DNA of 64,000 nt, taken from NCBI RefSeq assembly GCF_007833355.1, contig NZ_CP020914.1, positions 1,536,047 through 1,600,046 on the forward strand, given 5' to 3'. The stretch is from Denitratisoma sp. DHT3. Lineage in GTDB: Bacteria; Pseudomonadota; Gammaproteobacteria; Burkholderiales; Rhodocyclaceae. Below are positions 10,120-18,171 of the stretch, in pieces. The translations under genes and the position numbers were made by a program. How positions within the stretch are numbered: the first letter of the stretch is position 1; every line of letters begins with the position of its first letter. The notes beneath the pieces were generated by a model. That model made no database searches, had not been told where the DNA came from, and was given only the letters and a program-made list of their open reading frames with translations.

Positions 10120-12183
10120 TCAGGGCACGTCCGACACGGGTAGCGCCGCGAAAAACGCATCCACCTCGTCGATCTCGCGCGTGCGCCGCATGGGCGGCAG
10201 GGAGCGCCAGATGGCCTTGCCGTAGGTTTTTTCCACCAGGCGCGGATCGCAGACCATCAGCACGCCCCGGTCCTTCTCGTCGCGGATCAGGCGCCCGGCG
10301 CCCTGCTTCATGCTGATCACGGCGCGGGGCAGCTGATGGTCGTAGAACGGATTGCGTCCCTGTTTGCGCAGGTGCTCGATGCGCGCCGAGAGCACCGGGT
10401 CGTCCGGCGGCGCGAAGGGCAGCTTGTCGATCACCACCAGGGACAGCGCGTCGCCCCGCACGTCCACCCCTTCCCAGAAACTCTGGCTGGCCACCAGCAC
10501 CGCGTTGCCCAGGCGGCGGAAACGCTCCAGCAGTTCGCTGCGCGAACCCTCGCCCTGCAACAGCAGCGGCATCTCCAGGCCGGCCGCCTCGATCCGATCC
10601 GCCAGCGCCTGGTGGATGTGGCGCATGGCCTTGAGCGAGGTGCACAGCACGAAGGCGCGGCCGCCGGCGGCCTGGATCGCCGGCCAGGCCGCCGCCACGA
10701 CGCCGTCGTTGTAGTCCGGCGTGTTGGGCGCCGGCATCCCGCGCGGGCAATACAGCAGGCCGTGGGCGGCGTAGTCGAAGGGGCTGCCCCACTGGCCGGT
10801 TTCCGCTTCGGCAAGCCCCAGTTCGCCGCAGTAATGGCCGAAGTCGCGCCCCACGGCCAGCGTCGCCGAAGTGAAGATCCAGGCCCGGGGGTGGCCCTGC
10901 ATCTGGCGCTGGAAGATCTCCGCCACCGACAGGGGCGTCATGTTCAACGACAAGGCATGATTGAAGACTTCGACCCAGCGCACCATCTCCGTCCCCTCAC
11001 CCCGGCCCTCTCCCGCAAGGGGAGAAGGAGATATCGTGCTCGGGGGAATTGGGGAAACAGGATCGGTGCTGCCATCGGGCTCCTGGGCGAGTACCCGAGG
11101 CGATGGCGTCCCTGTCGGCGTCACCTGCCAGGCGCGCAGCTTCAGCCCCAGTTCCGCCGCCCGCCGCAGGCAGTTTTCCAGTCCCTCGCCACGCTCCGCC
11201 TGGGTTTCCAGGTGCCGCGCCAATTCCGCCAGGGCCGCCGCCACCGTCTCGACACCCTGGCCGAACGCCTTGTCCCCGGCCAGGCGCTCGTAGGGCAGGC
11301 GGGCGTTCTCGGCCTTCACCGCCAGGCGCAGGTCGCGCGCCGCCTTGTCCAGGCTCCGCGCCGCCTCCTGCAAGGGCGCGTAGTCCTTGGCCAGGGCCAG
11401 GCCCTCGTTGCGGGCGTCCCGGGCCAGTTCCAACAGCTGCGCGGTGCCCAGGCTCTCGCCGAAGAACAGCCCGGCCACTTCGGGCAACTGGTGGGCCTCG
11501 TCGAAAATCACCGCGTTGCAGGCCGGCAGCAGTTCCCCCAGGCCGTCGTCCTTCAGCATCACGTCGGCGAAGAACAGGTGGTGGTTCACCACCACCACGT
11601 CGGCCGCCAGGGCTTCGCGCCGGGCGTTGAGGACGAAGCATTGCTTGACGTCGGGACACTCCTGGCCCAGGCAGTTGTCGCGGGTGGACGTGGCCAGCGC
11701 CCAGGCGCCCGAGTCCTCGGGCACCGCGCCCAGCTCGGCCTTGTCGCCGCTCCGGGTGGTCTTGGCGAAGCGGGCGATGGTGCGCAGGTGCGCCGCGTCC
11801 TCGCGGCTGGTCAGGCGCCCCTCGCCCAGGCCGCGGGCCAGGTGATAGGGACAGACGTAGTTGGCCCGTCCCTTCAGCAGGGCGATGCTGGCGCCGACGC
11901 CGAGAGCGTCCCGCACCATCGGCAGATCGCGCTGGAACAACTGGTCCTGGAGCGTCTTGGTTCCCGTGGAAATGATGGTCTTGCCGCCGGAGAGCAGCGC
12001 CGGCGCCAGGTAGGCGAAGGTCTTGCCGGTGCCGGTGCCGGCCTCGGCCACGAACACCTGGTTGCCGGCCAGCGCGGCGCCGATCCGGGCCGCCATTTCC
12101 TGCTGCTGGCTGCGCACCCGATAGCCGGGGATGGCCCGCGCCAGGGGGCCGTCAGCGGAAAATACGTCGAGTAGGTCGGGCAC
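10120..12183 (-). CDS. ATP-dependent DNA helicase, DinG/YoaA (XPD-like) family
   Basis: A 687-residue superfamily 2 helicase. Walker A is AEAGTGTGKTFAYLAPALL near residue 44-62, Walker B is the DEAH box in AVIFDEAHQLPEV, and the second RecA-like half has VLVASQSFWEGVDVRGDALS and the QGAGRLIR motif VI. Four cysteines in the FeS region (CPYH, CLGQEC, CFVLN) fit the 4Fe-4S cluster that makes this family sensitive to oxidation. DinG relatives unwind R-loops and stalled forks. An in-frame Pro/Gly/Glu-rich insert of about 25 residues (around SPSPLAGEGRGEG) interrupts the region between the two lobes and comes from a dispersed DNA repeat. Convergent with the ABC exporter operon; 2 nt separate the stops. 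Confidence 0.93.
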   Translation of the reverse strand: MPDLLDVFSADGPLARAIPGYRVRSQQQEMAARIGAALAGNQVFVAEAGTGTGKTFAYLAPALLSGGKTIISTGTKTLQDQLFQRDLPMVRDALGVGASIALLKGRANYVCPYHLARGLGEGRLTSREDAAHLRTIARFAKTTRSGDKAELGAVPEDSGAWALATSTRDNCLGQECPDVKQCFVLNARREALAADVVVVNHHLFFADVMLKDDGLGELLPACNAVIFDEAHQLPEVAGLFFGESLGTAQLLELARDARNEGLALAKDYAPLQEAARSLDKAARDLRLAVKAENARLPYERLAGDKAFGQGVETVAAALAELARHLETQAERGEGLENCLRRAAELGLKLRAWQVTPTGTPSPRVLAQEPDGSTDPVSPIPPSTISPSPLAGEGRGEGTEMVRWVEVFNHALSLNMTPLSVAEIFQRQMQGHPRAWIFTSATLAVGRDFGHYCGELGLAEAETGQWGSPFDYAAHGLLYCPRGMPAPNTPDYNDGVVAAAWPAIQAAGGRAFVLCTSLKAMRHIHQALADRIEAAGLEMPLLLQGEGSRSELLERFRRLGNAVLVASQSFWEGVDVRGDALSLVVIDKLPFAPPDDPVLSARIEHLRKQGRNPFYDHQLPRAVISMKQGAGRLIRDEKDRGVLMVCDPRLVEKTYGKAIWRSLPPMRRTREIDEVDAFFAALPVSDVP
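10990..11035. repeat. Interspersed palindromic repeat embedded in the helicase gene
   Basis: The stretch contains CCCTCTCCCGCAAGGGGAGA, a hairpin whose translated minus-strand frame gives the well-known LAGEGRGEG peptide. It occurs inside the helicase coding region without breaking the frame. It resembles small palindromic repeats that are scattered between genes in many proteobacteria. Confidence 0.75.
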
Positions 12184-12327
12184 GGGGAGGGGACAAGCCG
12201 GCGCTTGGGCGTCGGCATCGAGGCAAACACCGGCGCAAGGGTATCACGGCCGCGCTATTCCCCGCGTCGCGACGGCGGGCTGCTGGTATCGTGGCGCATC
12301 GTACCCATCACATTCAGGAGTCACCTC

Positions 12328-13182
12328 ATGGCCGGACAGCACGAAATCGTCAACATGGCGCTTTTCTGCGATTTCGAGAACGTCGCGCTGGGAGTGCGGG
12401 ACGCCCGCTATTCCCAGTTCGACATCAAGAAGGTGCTGGAGCGCCTGCTGCTGAAGGGCAGCATCGTGGTCAAGAAGGCCTATTGCGACTGGGAGCGCTA
12501 CAAGGATTTCAAGGCGCCGATGCACGAGGCGGCGTTCGAGCTGATCGAGATTCCCCACGTGCGCCAGACCGGCAAGAATTCCGCCGACATCCGCATGGTG
12601 GTCGATGCCCTCGATCTCTGCTACACCAAATCCCACGTCGATTGTTTCGTCATCATCAGCGGCGATTCGGATTTCTCACCCCTGGTCTCCAAGCTGCGCG
12701 AGAACAATAAGCACGTGATCGGCGTCGGCGTGAAGGATTCCACCTCCGACCTGCTGGCGGCCAATTGCGACGAGTTCATCTATTACGACGATCTGGTGCG
12801 CGAACAGGAAGCCAAGAAAAAACGCAACGCCAAGAAGACCCCCTCCAAACCGGCCGCCGACACGGCCAGGAATGCCGATGGCGACAAAGCCAGGACCGGC
12901 CGCAAGACCAAGACCGAGGAGGACCGCCGCCAGGAAGCGCTGGACCTGGCGGTGGAGACCATCGAGGCCCTGATGGCGGAACGGGGCGAAGACGAGAAGA
13001 TCTGGGGTTCCATGGTCAAGCAGACCCTGAAACGCCGCAAGCCGGGCTTCAACGAGTCCTACTACGGCTACCGCTCCTTCGGCGAATTGCTGGAGGAGGC
13101 CGGCAAGCGCAAGCTGATATCGCTGGCTCGCGACGAGAAGTCCGGCGGCTATCTGCTCCGGCTGCCGACCGTGGAAGACTGA
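12328..13182 (+). CDS. NYN-domain (LabA/DUF88) protein with C-terminal OST-HTH domain
   Basis: A 284-residue protein. The N-terminal NYN (PIN-like) nuclease domain spans about residues 5-155, with acidic residues in ALFCDFENV, SADIRMVVDAL and IISGDSDFSPLV that would hold the metal. A Lys-rich linker (KKKRNAKKTPSK) leads to a C-terminal domain (about 205-280) with the OST-HTH/LOTUS pattern (SMVKQTLKRRKPGFNESYYGYRSFGELLEEA), which in relatives binds RNA. So it is probably an RNA-processing nuclease of unknown target. The start at 12328 has a CAGGAG site 8 nt upstream; more upstream in-frame starts lack one. It is divergent from the helicase and monocistronic. Confidence 0.88.
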   Translation: MAGQHEIVNMALFCDFENVALGVRDARYSQFDIKKVLERLLLKGSIVVKKAYCDWERYKDFKAPMHEAAFELIEIPHVRQTGKNSADIRMVVDALDLCYTKSHVDCFVIISGDSDFSPLVSKLRENNKHVIGVGVKDSTSDLLAANCDEFIYYDDLVREQEAKKKRNAKKTPSKPAADTARNADGDKARTGRKTKTEEDRRQEALDLAVETIEALMAERGEDEKIWGSMVKQTLKRRKPGFNESYYGYRSFGELLEEAGKRKLISLARDEKSGGYLLRLPTVED

Positions 13183-13329
13183 CCGTCGCTGCGAGCCGCC
13201 GAGCGGGAAATGGCGCACGCCTGAGCGATTTGCCGCGTCCGGGGAATTTATCATCCTGATGATATAATTACCCGTCGAAAAGACCGGGCTGAAGCCCGGC
13301 GTCCATCATTCAACCTAGACCTGCGACCC

Positions 13330-14955
13330 ATGATTCTGCCGTCCACCATCCGGGGCAAGCTGCTCCTCGCGCTGATTTTGTCCATTTTCGGCCTGGTCCT
13401 GATCACGATCAGCGCGCTGTTTGCCGAGCACTCGACACTGATGGAGGATCGCAAGGTCAAGACGCGGCACCTGGTGGAGTCGGCGACCGGCGTTCTGAAC
13501 CATTTCCATGCGCAGCAAGCCGCCGGGCGGATGACCGAGGAGGAGGCCAAGGCCGCGGCGCTGGCCGTCCTCAAAGACCTGCGCTACGAGAAGGACGAAT
13601 ATTTCTGGGTCAACGACATGGCCCCGCGGATGGTGATGCATCCGATCAAGCCCGAACTGGACAATCAGGACTTGTCGAACTTCAAGGATCCGCACGGGAC
13701 ACTGCTGTTCGTCGAATTCGTCAACGCGGTGCGCAAGGACGGCGCCGGATTCGTCCCGTACGAATGGCCCAAGCCCGGCTTCACCAAGCCGGTACCGAAG
13801 ATTTCCTATGTGTCCGGTTTCCAGCCCTGGGGCTGGGTCCTGGGGTCCGGCATCTATATCGACGACGTGCAGCGCATATTCCGGGAGCGGGCGCTGATCC
13901 TGACCGGAATAGCGCTGGCGGCGCTGGCCTTGATCGGCGGACTGCTGTACTTCCTGATCCGCAACATCACCGGCTCCATCGACGCGATCAACCAGGCGAT
14001 GAGTTCCATCGAGCGATCCAAGGATCTCTCCTGCCGCGTGGCCGTGCACGGCAAGAGCGAACTCACCCAGATGACGCAGGTGTTCAACCGCATGGTGGGC
14101 AGCTTCCAGGAAATCATCCGCCAGGCCATCGACAACTCCCATGAGGTCATGGAGCTGGCTTCCCGGCTTTCCGGGGCCGCCCACAAGGTGGCCGTCGGCT
14201 CGGCGGAACAGAACGATGCCTCGACCACCATGGCCACGGCTCTGGAGGAAACAAAGGCCAGCATCACCCAGGTGGCGGGCAACTCCGCCGACGCCCGGGA
14301 AATCGCCGAATCCGCCGGAAGCCTTTCCGCCGAGGGAGAGCGGATCGTGCGCAACGCCGCCGACGAAATGACCAAGATCGCCGGGGCGGTTCAGGACTCC
14401 GCGGAAAAGATCCAGGCCCTGGGCGACATGTCCGACCAGATTTCATCCATCATCAACGTCATCAAGGAAATCGCCGACCAGACCAATCTGCTGGCGCTGA
14501 ACGCCGCGATCGAGGCGGCCCGGGCCGGCGAGCAGGGGCGAGGATTCGCCGTGGTCGCGGACGAAGTGCGCAAGCTGGCGGAGCGCACCACCCAGTCCAC
14601 CCTGGAGATCGGCCGCATGATCGACAGCATCCAGAGCAGTACCGTCGAGGCGGTGCGCAGCATGAGCGAAGGCAGCGCCCGGGTCGAGGAAGGCGTCACC
14701 CTGGCGCAGGATGCGGGGACGTCCATGGCGCAGATCAGGGAAGGCGCCAACCAGGTGATTCACGCGGTGAGCGACATCGCCCACGCGCTGATGGAACAGG
14801 AAACCGCGACCCAACTGGTGGTGGAGAACGTCGAGCGCATCGTCCTGATGGCCGACCGCAACTCCGCCGAGACCGCCGAAATCGCCGGCTCCGCGGAGCG
14901 CATGGAACTGCTGGCGCGGACCCAGCAGCAGGCCCTGAGCCAGTTCAAGGCCTGA
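13330..14955 (+). CDS. Methyl-accepting chemotaxis protein with a single-Cache sensor
   Basis: A 541-residue inner-membrane chemoreceptor. First transmembrane helix about 9-30; periplasmic sCache_2-type domain about 35-185 with the diagnostic DEYFWVNDM and [21 protein letters not shown]; second transmembrane helix about 192-213; HAMP about 215-268; and a cytoplasmic coiled coil whose tip ([35 protein letters not shown]) binds CheA/CheW. Such Cache domains often sense small organic acids, but the ligand is unknown. No CheR-tethering pentapeptide is seen at the C-terminus. A short GC hairpin (13284-13299) lies in the leader. Monocistronic. Confidence 0.95.
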   Translation: MILPSTIRGKLLLALILSIFGLVLITISALFAEHSTLMEDRKVKTRHLVESATGVLNHFHAQQAAGRMTEEEAKAAALAVLKDLRYEKDEYFWVNDMAPRMVMHPIKPELDNQDLSNFKDPHGTLLFVEFVNAVRKDGAGFVPYEWPKPGFTKPVPKISYVSGFQPWGWVLGSGIYIDDVQRIFRERALILTGIALAALALIGGLLYFLIRNITGSIDAINQAMSSIERSKDLSCRVAVHGKSELTQMTQVFNRMVGSFQEIIRQAIDNSHEVMELASRLSGAAHKVAVGSAEQNDASTTMATALEETKASITQVAGNSADAREIAESAGSLSAEGERIVRNAADEMTKIAGAVQDSAEKIQALGDMSDQISSIINVIKEIADQTNLLALNAAIEAARAGEQGRGFAVVADEVRKLAERTTQSTLEIGRMIDSIQSSTVEAVRSMSEGSARVEEGVTLAQDAGTSMAQIREGANQVIHAVSDIAHALMEQETATQLVVENVERIVLMADRNSAETAEIAGSAERMELLARTQQQALSQFKA

Positions 14956-14978
14956 CCGCGCGGCCGCAGTCAGGAAAG

Positions 14979-14995
14979 CGCCCCCGGAGGGGGCG
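14979..14995. terminator. Hairpin between chemoreceptor and DUF1178 genes
   Basis: A 7-bp perfect stem CGCCCCC-GGA-GGGGGCG lies between the two convergent genes. On the minus strand no U-run follows, so it is a plausible but unproven terminator. Confidence 0.5.
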
Positions 14996-15006
14996 AGCCT
15001 TTCCAG

Positions 15007-15417
15007 TCAGTGAAGCCCCTCTTTGACGGGCAGCGGCAGCACCGCGATTCCTTCGTCCAGCAGCTCGCTCACCTCGACCAGTGAAGCTTCACCGCGGATG
15101 TTGCGCGCCGGCGCCTCGCCATAATGGATCCGGCGCGCCTCCTCGACGAAACGCCCAGCCACGTTCTCGCTGCCGGCGACCAGTTCCATCCAGGCCCGCG
15201 CCAACTGCTCCAAAGGCTGGCGCCCGGACCCAGGAGCGGCATCGCCACTCCCATTGCGCAGCACGCGCGGCGCCGACGGCAGCCGGGAGACATCGGCGCT
15301 CGCGCAGACCGGACAAGTCACCAGATGCCGCCGGACCTGATCCTCGAAGGCATCGGTCGACGCGAACCACCCCTCGAAGCGATGCTCGGCGGTGCATTGG
15401 AGATTCAAAACGATCAT
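15007..15417 (-). CDS. DUF1178 family protein
   Basis: A 136-residue protein of the DUF1178 family, of unknown function. The N-terminal MIVLNLQCTAEHRFEGWFAS and the CPVCAS pair form a small zinc-ribbon-like start (Cys at about 8, 35 and 38). The C-terminal part has the conserved RRIHYGEAPARNIRGEAS segment. Relatives are common in beta- and alphaproteobacteria, generally as single housekeeping genes. It ends the undisturbed chromosome on the left of the inserted element. Confidence 0.88.
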   Translation of the reverse strand: MIVLNLQCTAEHRFEGWFASTDAFEDQVRRHLVTCPVCASADVSRLPSAPRVLRNGSGDAAPGSGRQPLEQLARAWMELVAGSENVAGRFVEEARRIHYGEAPARNIRGEASLVEVSELLDEGIAVLPLPVKEGLH

Positions 15418-15438
15418 AGGGTCTCAATTAGCGTGAAA

Positions 15439-15580
15439 TGGAGCTTTTCCGCTGCGCCGCCGCAAGGAAAAGCGGCACGCGGCGCCAGCCGCATCCTATC
15501 GGTACCGCCACAGCGTCCCCCGTGATATCGAGCGCAGCGAGCCATATCGCCCCCCCCGGAGGGGGGCGAAGGGGGGCGAG
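15439..15580 (-). repeat. Dispersed intergenic repeat, copy B (inverted)
   Basis: Reverse-complement of the order seen at 381-525 and 61250-61410: CTTTTCCGC...GCGGAAAAG type hairpin first, then CGTGATATCGAGCGCAGCGAG and a long C-run/G-run hairpin. It ends only 7 nt from the CCA end of the interrupted tRNA-Leu gene. Confidence 0.75.
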
Positions 15581-15586
15581 CCAAAC

Positions 15587-15639
15587 TGGTGCCCGGAATC
15601 GGACTCGAACCGACAAGCCTTGCGGCGGCGGATTTTAAG
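15587..15639 (-). pseudogene. 3' half of the host tRNA-Leu(UAA) gene, with attL core
   Basis: On the minus strand this reads from the anticodon loop (CTTAAAATC) through the variable arm (GCCGCAAGGC) and T arm (GGTTCGAGTCC) to TCCGGGCACCA. It forms a perfect tRNA-Leu 3' half. Its partner 5' half is at 44073-44113: the acceptor strands GCCCGGG/TCCGGGC and the anticodon stem strands GCGGA/TCCGC pair across the 28.4-kb insertion. The sequence now joined upstream begins GCCCGG but cannot form a D arm or an anticodon stem, so the gene is disrupted. Confidence 0.9.
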
Positions 15640-15760
15640 CGACAGCATCACTTCCGCACCGGGCATTCTCTCGGCTTGGATACAGCTTGCTGTAGCAGGT
15701 TTTCCGTAGAGCCAACACCTTGGATCATATGCCGGTGCGCGACTTAAACCGCCCCGGTTC

Positions 15761-15790
15761 TCTTTCGCCTGACTCCTAGCAGGCTCCTGG
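15761..15790 (+). repeat. Left arm-type repeat next to attL
   Basis: A 30-bp block with two CTCCT units spaced 11 bp apart (ACTCCT at 15772, GCTCCT at 15783). It matches 22 of 30 positions of the block at 43941-43970 in the same orientation. Such paired repeats inside the core ends look like arm sites for the N-terminal domain of the integrase. Confidence 0.55.
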
Positions 15791-15815
15791 AATCGGGGCC
15801 TATCGGGAGCATCTT

Positions 15816-17018
15816 ATGGCGAAAATCAAGCTAACCAAAAGCGCTGTTGACGCTGCACAGGCGCAGACCTGCGACGTTGAACTTCGGGACACGATTGTTC
15901 CGGGCTTCTTGTGCAAGATTACACCAAGTGGCCGAAAGGTATTCATGCTTCAGTACCGCACGAACTCCGGCGTGCGCCGTAAGCCGGCGCTGGGCCAGTT
16001 TGGCGAGCTGACCGTCGAGCAGGCAAGGTCGCTGGCGCAGGACTGGTTGGCTGAAGTCCGGCGTGGCGGCGACCCCGGACACGACAAGGCCGAAGCCCGC
16101 AAGGCGCCGACAGTCAAGGAGCTGTGCGGCCGTTTCATGGAGGATCACTCAAAGGTGCGCAACAAGCCGAGCACCCAGGACAGCTACCAGTACCAGATCG
16201 ACAAATACATCGTCCCGGCCTTTGGCTGCAAGAAAGCCCACGAGGTCACGCGCCACGACATCACCGCGCTGATGAAGCGTATGGAGAAGTCCCCCACACA
16301 GGCCAATCGCGTGCTGGCCTGCGTGCACAAGATGTTCAATCTGGCCGAGCTTTGGGGCTATCGGCCCGACGGCTCGAATCCATGCCGTCATGTATCGAAG
16401 TACCCGGAGAAAGGTTCAACCCGCCTCATCACCGACGAACAGATGGTCAAACTGTTCGCCTATCTGGACAAAGCGGAGGCCGAAGAACTGGAACATCCGA
16501 CCTACCTGCTGGCCATTCGCCTGCAGTTTGAGTTCGCAGCCCGCATGTCGGAGATCCTGCTGTTGCAGTGGGACTGGCTCGACCTACCCAACAGCCGGGT
16601 CGTCTGGCCGGACAGTAAGACCGGCGATATGTCCAAGCCGTTGAGCGCTGAAGCTCGCCGCTTGTTGGAGAACGCACCTCGTTATGGCAAGTCGCCCTAC
16701 GTCTGCCCAGCGACCCGCAACCACGAAAAGCCGCTCAGCCCCCACGCCTATTACAGCGCTTGGCGGCGCATCCTCGATCGCGCCGGTGTGCCGAGAATTG
16801 GCACCCACGGCATTCGCCATCGCTCGGCGACCGACATTGCCAATTCTGGCATCCCCGTTAAGGTCGGCATGGCGCTGACCGCGCACAAGACCGTGGCGAT
16901 GTTCATGCGCTATGTCCACACCGAGGACGACCCGGTACGCCAGGCAGCCGAATTGGTGGCGAGTCGGCGCAAGTCGGTCATCAGCACGCGCCAAACACCG
17001 ATGGAGGAGACCGCATGA
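15816..17018 (+). CDS. int: Tyrosine recombinase / ICE integrase
   Basis: A 400-residue P4-type integrase. The N-terminal arm-binding domain (about 1-95; DUF4102-like start KLTKSAVDAAQ and TFQLGQF-type core) is followed by a SAM-like core-binding domain (about 100-190) and the catalytic domain with Arg in AARMSEILLLQW, HGIRHRSA for the His/Arg pair, ALTAHKT, and the nucleophile in MRYVHTEDD. It lies 177 bp from attL and reads into the element, the usual position. It would recombine the CTTAAAATC cores. The GGGAG site and conserved N-terminus support the start. All catalytic residues are intact, so excision may still be possible. Confidence 0.95.
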   Translation: MAKIKLTKSAVDAAQAQTCDVELRDTIVPGFLCKITPSGRKVFMLQYRTNSGVRRKPALGQFGELTVEQARSLAQDWLAEVRRGGDPGHDKAEARKAPTVKELCGRFMEDHSKVRNKPSTQDSYQYQIDKYIVPAFGCKKAHEVTRHDITALMKRMEKSPTQANRVLACVHKMFNLAELWGYRPDGSNPCRHVSKYPEKGSTRLITDEQMVKLFAYLDKAEAEELEHPTYLLAIRLQFEFAARMSEILLLQWDWLDLPNSRVVWPDSKTGDMSKPLSAEARRLLENAPRYGKSPYVCPATRNHEKPLSPHAYYSAWRRILDRAGVPRIGTHGIRHRSATDIANSGIPVKVGMALTAHKTVAMFMRYVHTEDDPVRQAAELVASRRKSVISTRQTPMEETA

Positions 17019-17116
17019 CCAATGGACAACGACCCGCTATGCAGGCCCCGATTGCCGTATTGGCGTCACGACAATGGGGGTGGCGCCCTTCCCTGCCCGA
17101 CCATCGCGGCGGAGGT

Positions 17117-17147
17117 TTGAAAACCATGCCCGTTTCGGGTATAGTTT
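17117..17147 (+). promoter_or_regulatory. Promoter and palindromic operator of the toxin-antitoxin operon
   Basis: TTGAAA (17117-17122) and TATAGT (17140-17145) are separated by 17 bp, close to a sigma-70 consensus. A 27-bp imperfect palindrome (17121-17147; arms AAACCATGCCCG and CGGGTATAGTTT around TTT, 10 of 12 matching) covers the spacer and the -10. This is the layout expected when the antitoxin represses its own operon. Confidence 0.7.
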
Positions 17148-17157
17148 GGAGGTCAAG

Positions 17158-17541
17158 ATGAAACGCATCCTCAAGCGAAAAGACTTTGCACGGTGGCAGG
17201 CAGGCGAAAAGCTGCCCGACGCCGCCTTATGCAAGGCGGTTCAGGAGATGGAAAACGGTCTGATTGACGCAGACTTGGGCGGCTTCCTTTACAAGAAGCG
17301 GGTTGCCCGCCCTGGTGGTGGCAAGAGTGGCGGCTACCGCACGTTATTGTCGGCCCGGATCGGCAGACGCTATGTGTTCCTGCATGGGTTCCCCAAGAGC
17401 GACAAGGCGAACATCACGCAGGACGAGAAGAAGGCACTGCAATTCGCCGGCAAGGTGTTCCTGGAACTGTCCGCCGAAGCATTGTCGAAGGCGTTGCAGT
17501 CAGGCGTGTTATTGGAGGTGCATTGTGAGCAAGATCATTGA
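17158..17541 (+). CDS. RelE/HigB-type toxin
   Basis: A 127-residue basic protein of the RelE-like (PF06296-type) toxin group, probably an mRNA interferase. The core runs KKRVARPGGGKSGGYRTLLSARIGRRYVFLHGFPKSDKANIT, with the basic and aromatic residues typical of these toxins, then a C-terminal helix. The ATG at 17158 has a GGAGGT site 6 nt upstream and lies 13 nt after the -10. Upstream in-frame starts would overlap the integrase and the promoter. The toxin gene comes first and overlaps the antitoxin gene by 17 nt, the HigBA order. It probably helps to keep the element in the host. Confidence 0.85.
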   Translation: MKRILKRKDFARWQAGEKLPDAALCKAVQEMENGLIDADLGGFLYKKRVARPGGGKSGGYRTLLSARIGRRYVFLHGFPKSDKANITQDEKKALQFAGKVFLELSAEALSKALQSGVLLEVHCEQDH

Positions 17542-17827
17542 ATCCCTGCGTGGCGATCTGGCCGCGCTCCACGAAGCGGGAGCGATCGGCAAGGTAACGA
17601 TGCGCGAGTTCGACACGATCTGCCCGCCGCCGGTGCGGGAGTTCAGTGCTTTCGATATCAAGCGGCTGCGTGAAGCCTTGAAGTTTAGCCAGCCGGTGTT
17701 CGCTCTTCATCTACACACGTCGGCCTCGACCGTGCGCAAGTGGGAACAAGGCGAAACCCATCCCACGGGGCCAGCGCTAAAGCTGCTCAACGTCATCGCC
17801 GACAAGGGCCTGCAGGCCATCATCTGA
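17525..17827 (+). CDS. HigA-type antitoxin with XRE helix-turn-helix
   Basis: A 100-residue protein starting with GTG (VSKIIESLRGDLAALHEAG). Its C-terminal half is a Cro/CI-type helix-turn-helix (about 45-95; FDIKRLREALKFSQPVFALHLHTSASTVRKWEQGETHPTGPALKLL). The N-terminal part would bind and mask the toxin. The gene overlaps the toxin gene by 17 nt, so the two are translated together. It is expected to bind the palindrome at 17121-17147. Confidence 0.85.
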   Translation: MSKIIESLRGDLAALHEAGAIGKVTMREFDTICPPPVREFSAFDIKRLREALKFSQPVFALHLHTSASTVRKWEQGETHPTGPALKLLNVIADKGLQAII

Positions 17828-18171
17828 TGTCTGACGAGCGAGAAGTCATTGACGACGCGACCTACCCCTCCAGCCCTGCAGCACGCTGACGCTTCATGCT
17901 CGCTAAGGCCGGACGCGGCCTGAGTGGCCCACCTATAGTTCAGAACTGTCCGGTTTTTTGAAGAACATCACGCGGTTTGCGAAGCCAACCGGGAGCCACT
18001 CACGGAGGTAGATCGCCTCCGACTCCACGAGGCAAGACCGGACCCTTCGCGTCTCGCACCATGTAATCGCTAGGGGCCGACCAGAGCCCGCCGAGCGATC
18101 CTGGCGACATCCCTTTACTCCGGTTACTATTTGATTTGGATAGCCAGAGGGACAAAGGGAGAGCACATCCA
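17828..18171. other. Non-coding gap before the Wadjet operon
   Basis: 344 bp with no convincing gene. A short inverted repeat GGAGG...CCTCC sits near 18005-18020. The stretch just before 18172 must hold the jetA promoter, but no strong -35/-10 pair stands out. Base composition is less GC-rich than the chromosome on either side of the element. Confidence 0.5.

Noticed and set aside
15587..15673. Functional hybrid tRNA at the left junction
   Set aside because: The acceptor strand could pair, but the part between GCCCGG and the anticodon loop forms neither a D arm nor an anticodon stem.
18136..18171. Longer JetA starting with TTG at 18136
   Set aside because: No ribosome-binding site, while GTG at 18172 has AGGGAGAG at normal distance and gives the family N-terminus.
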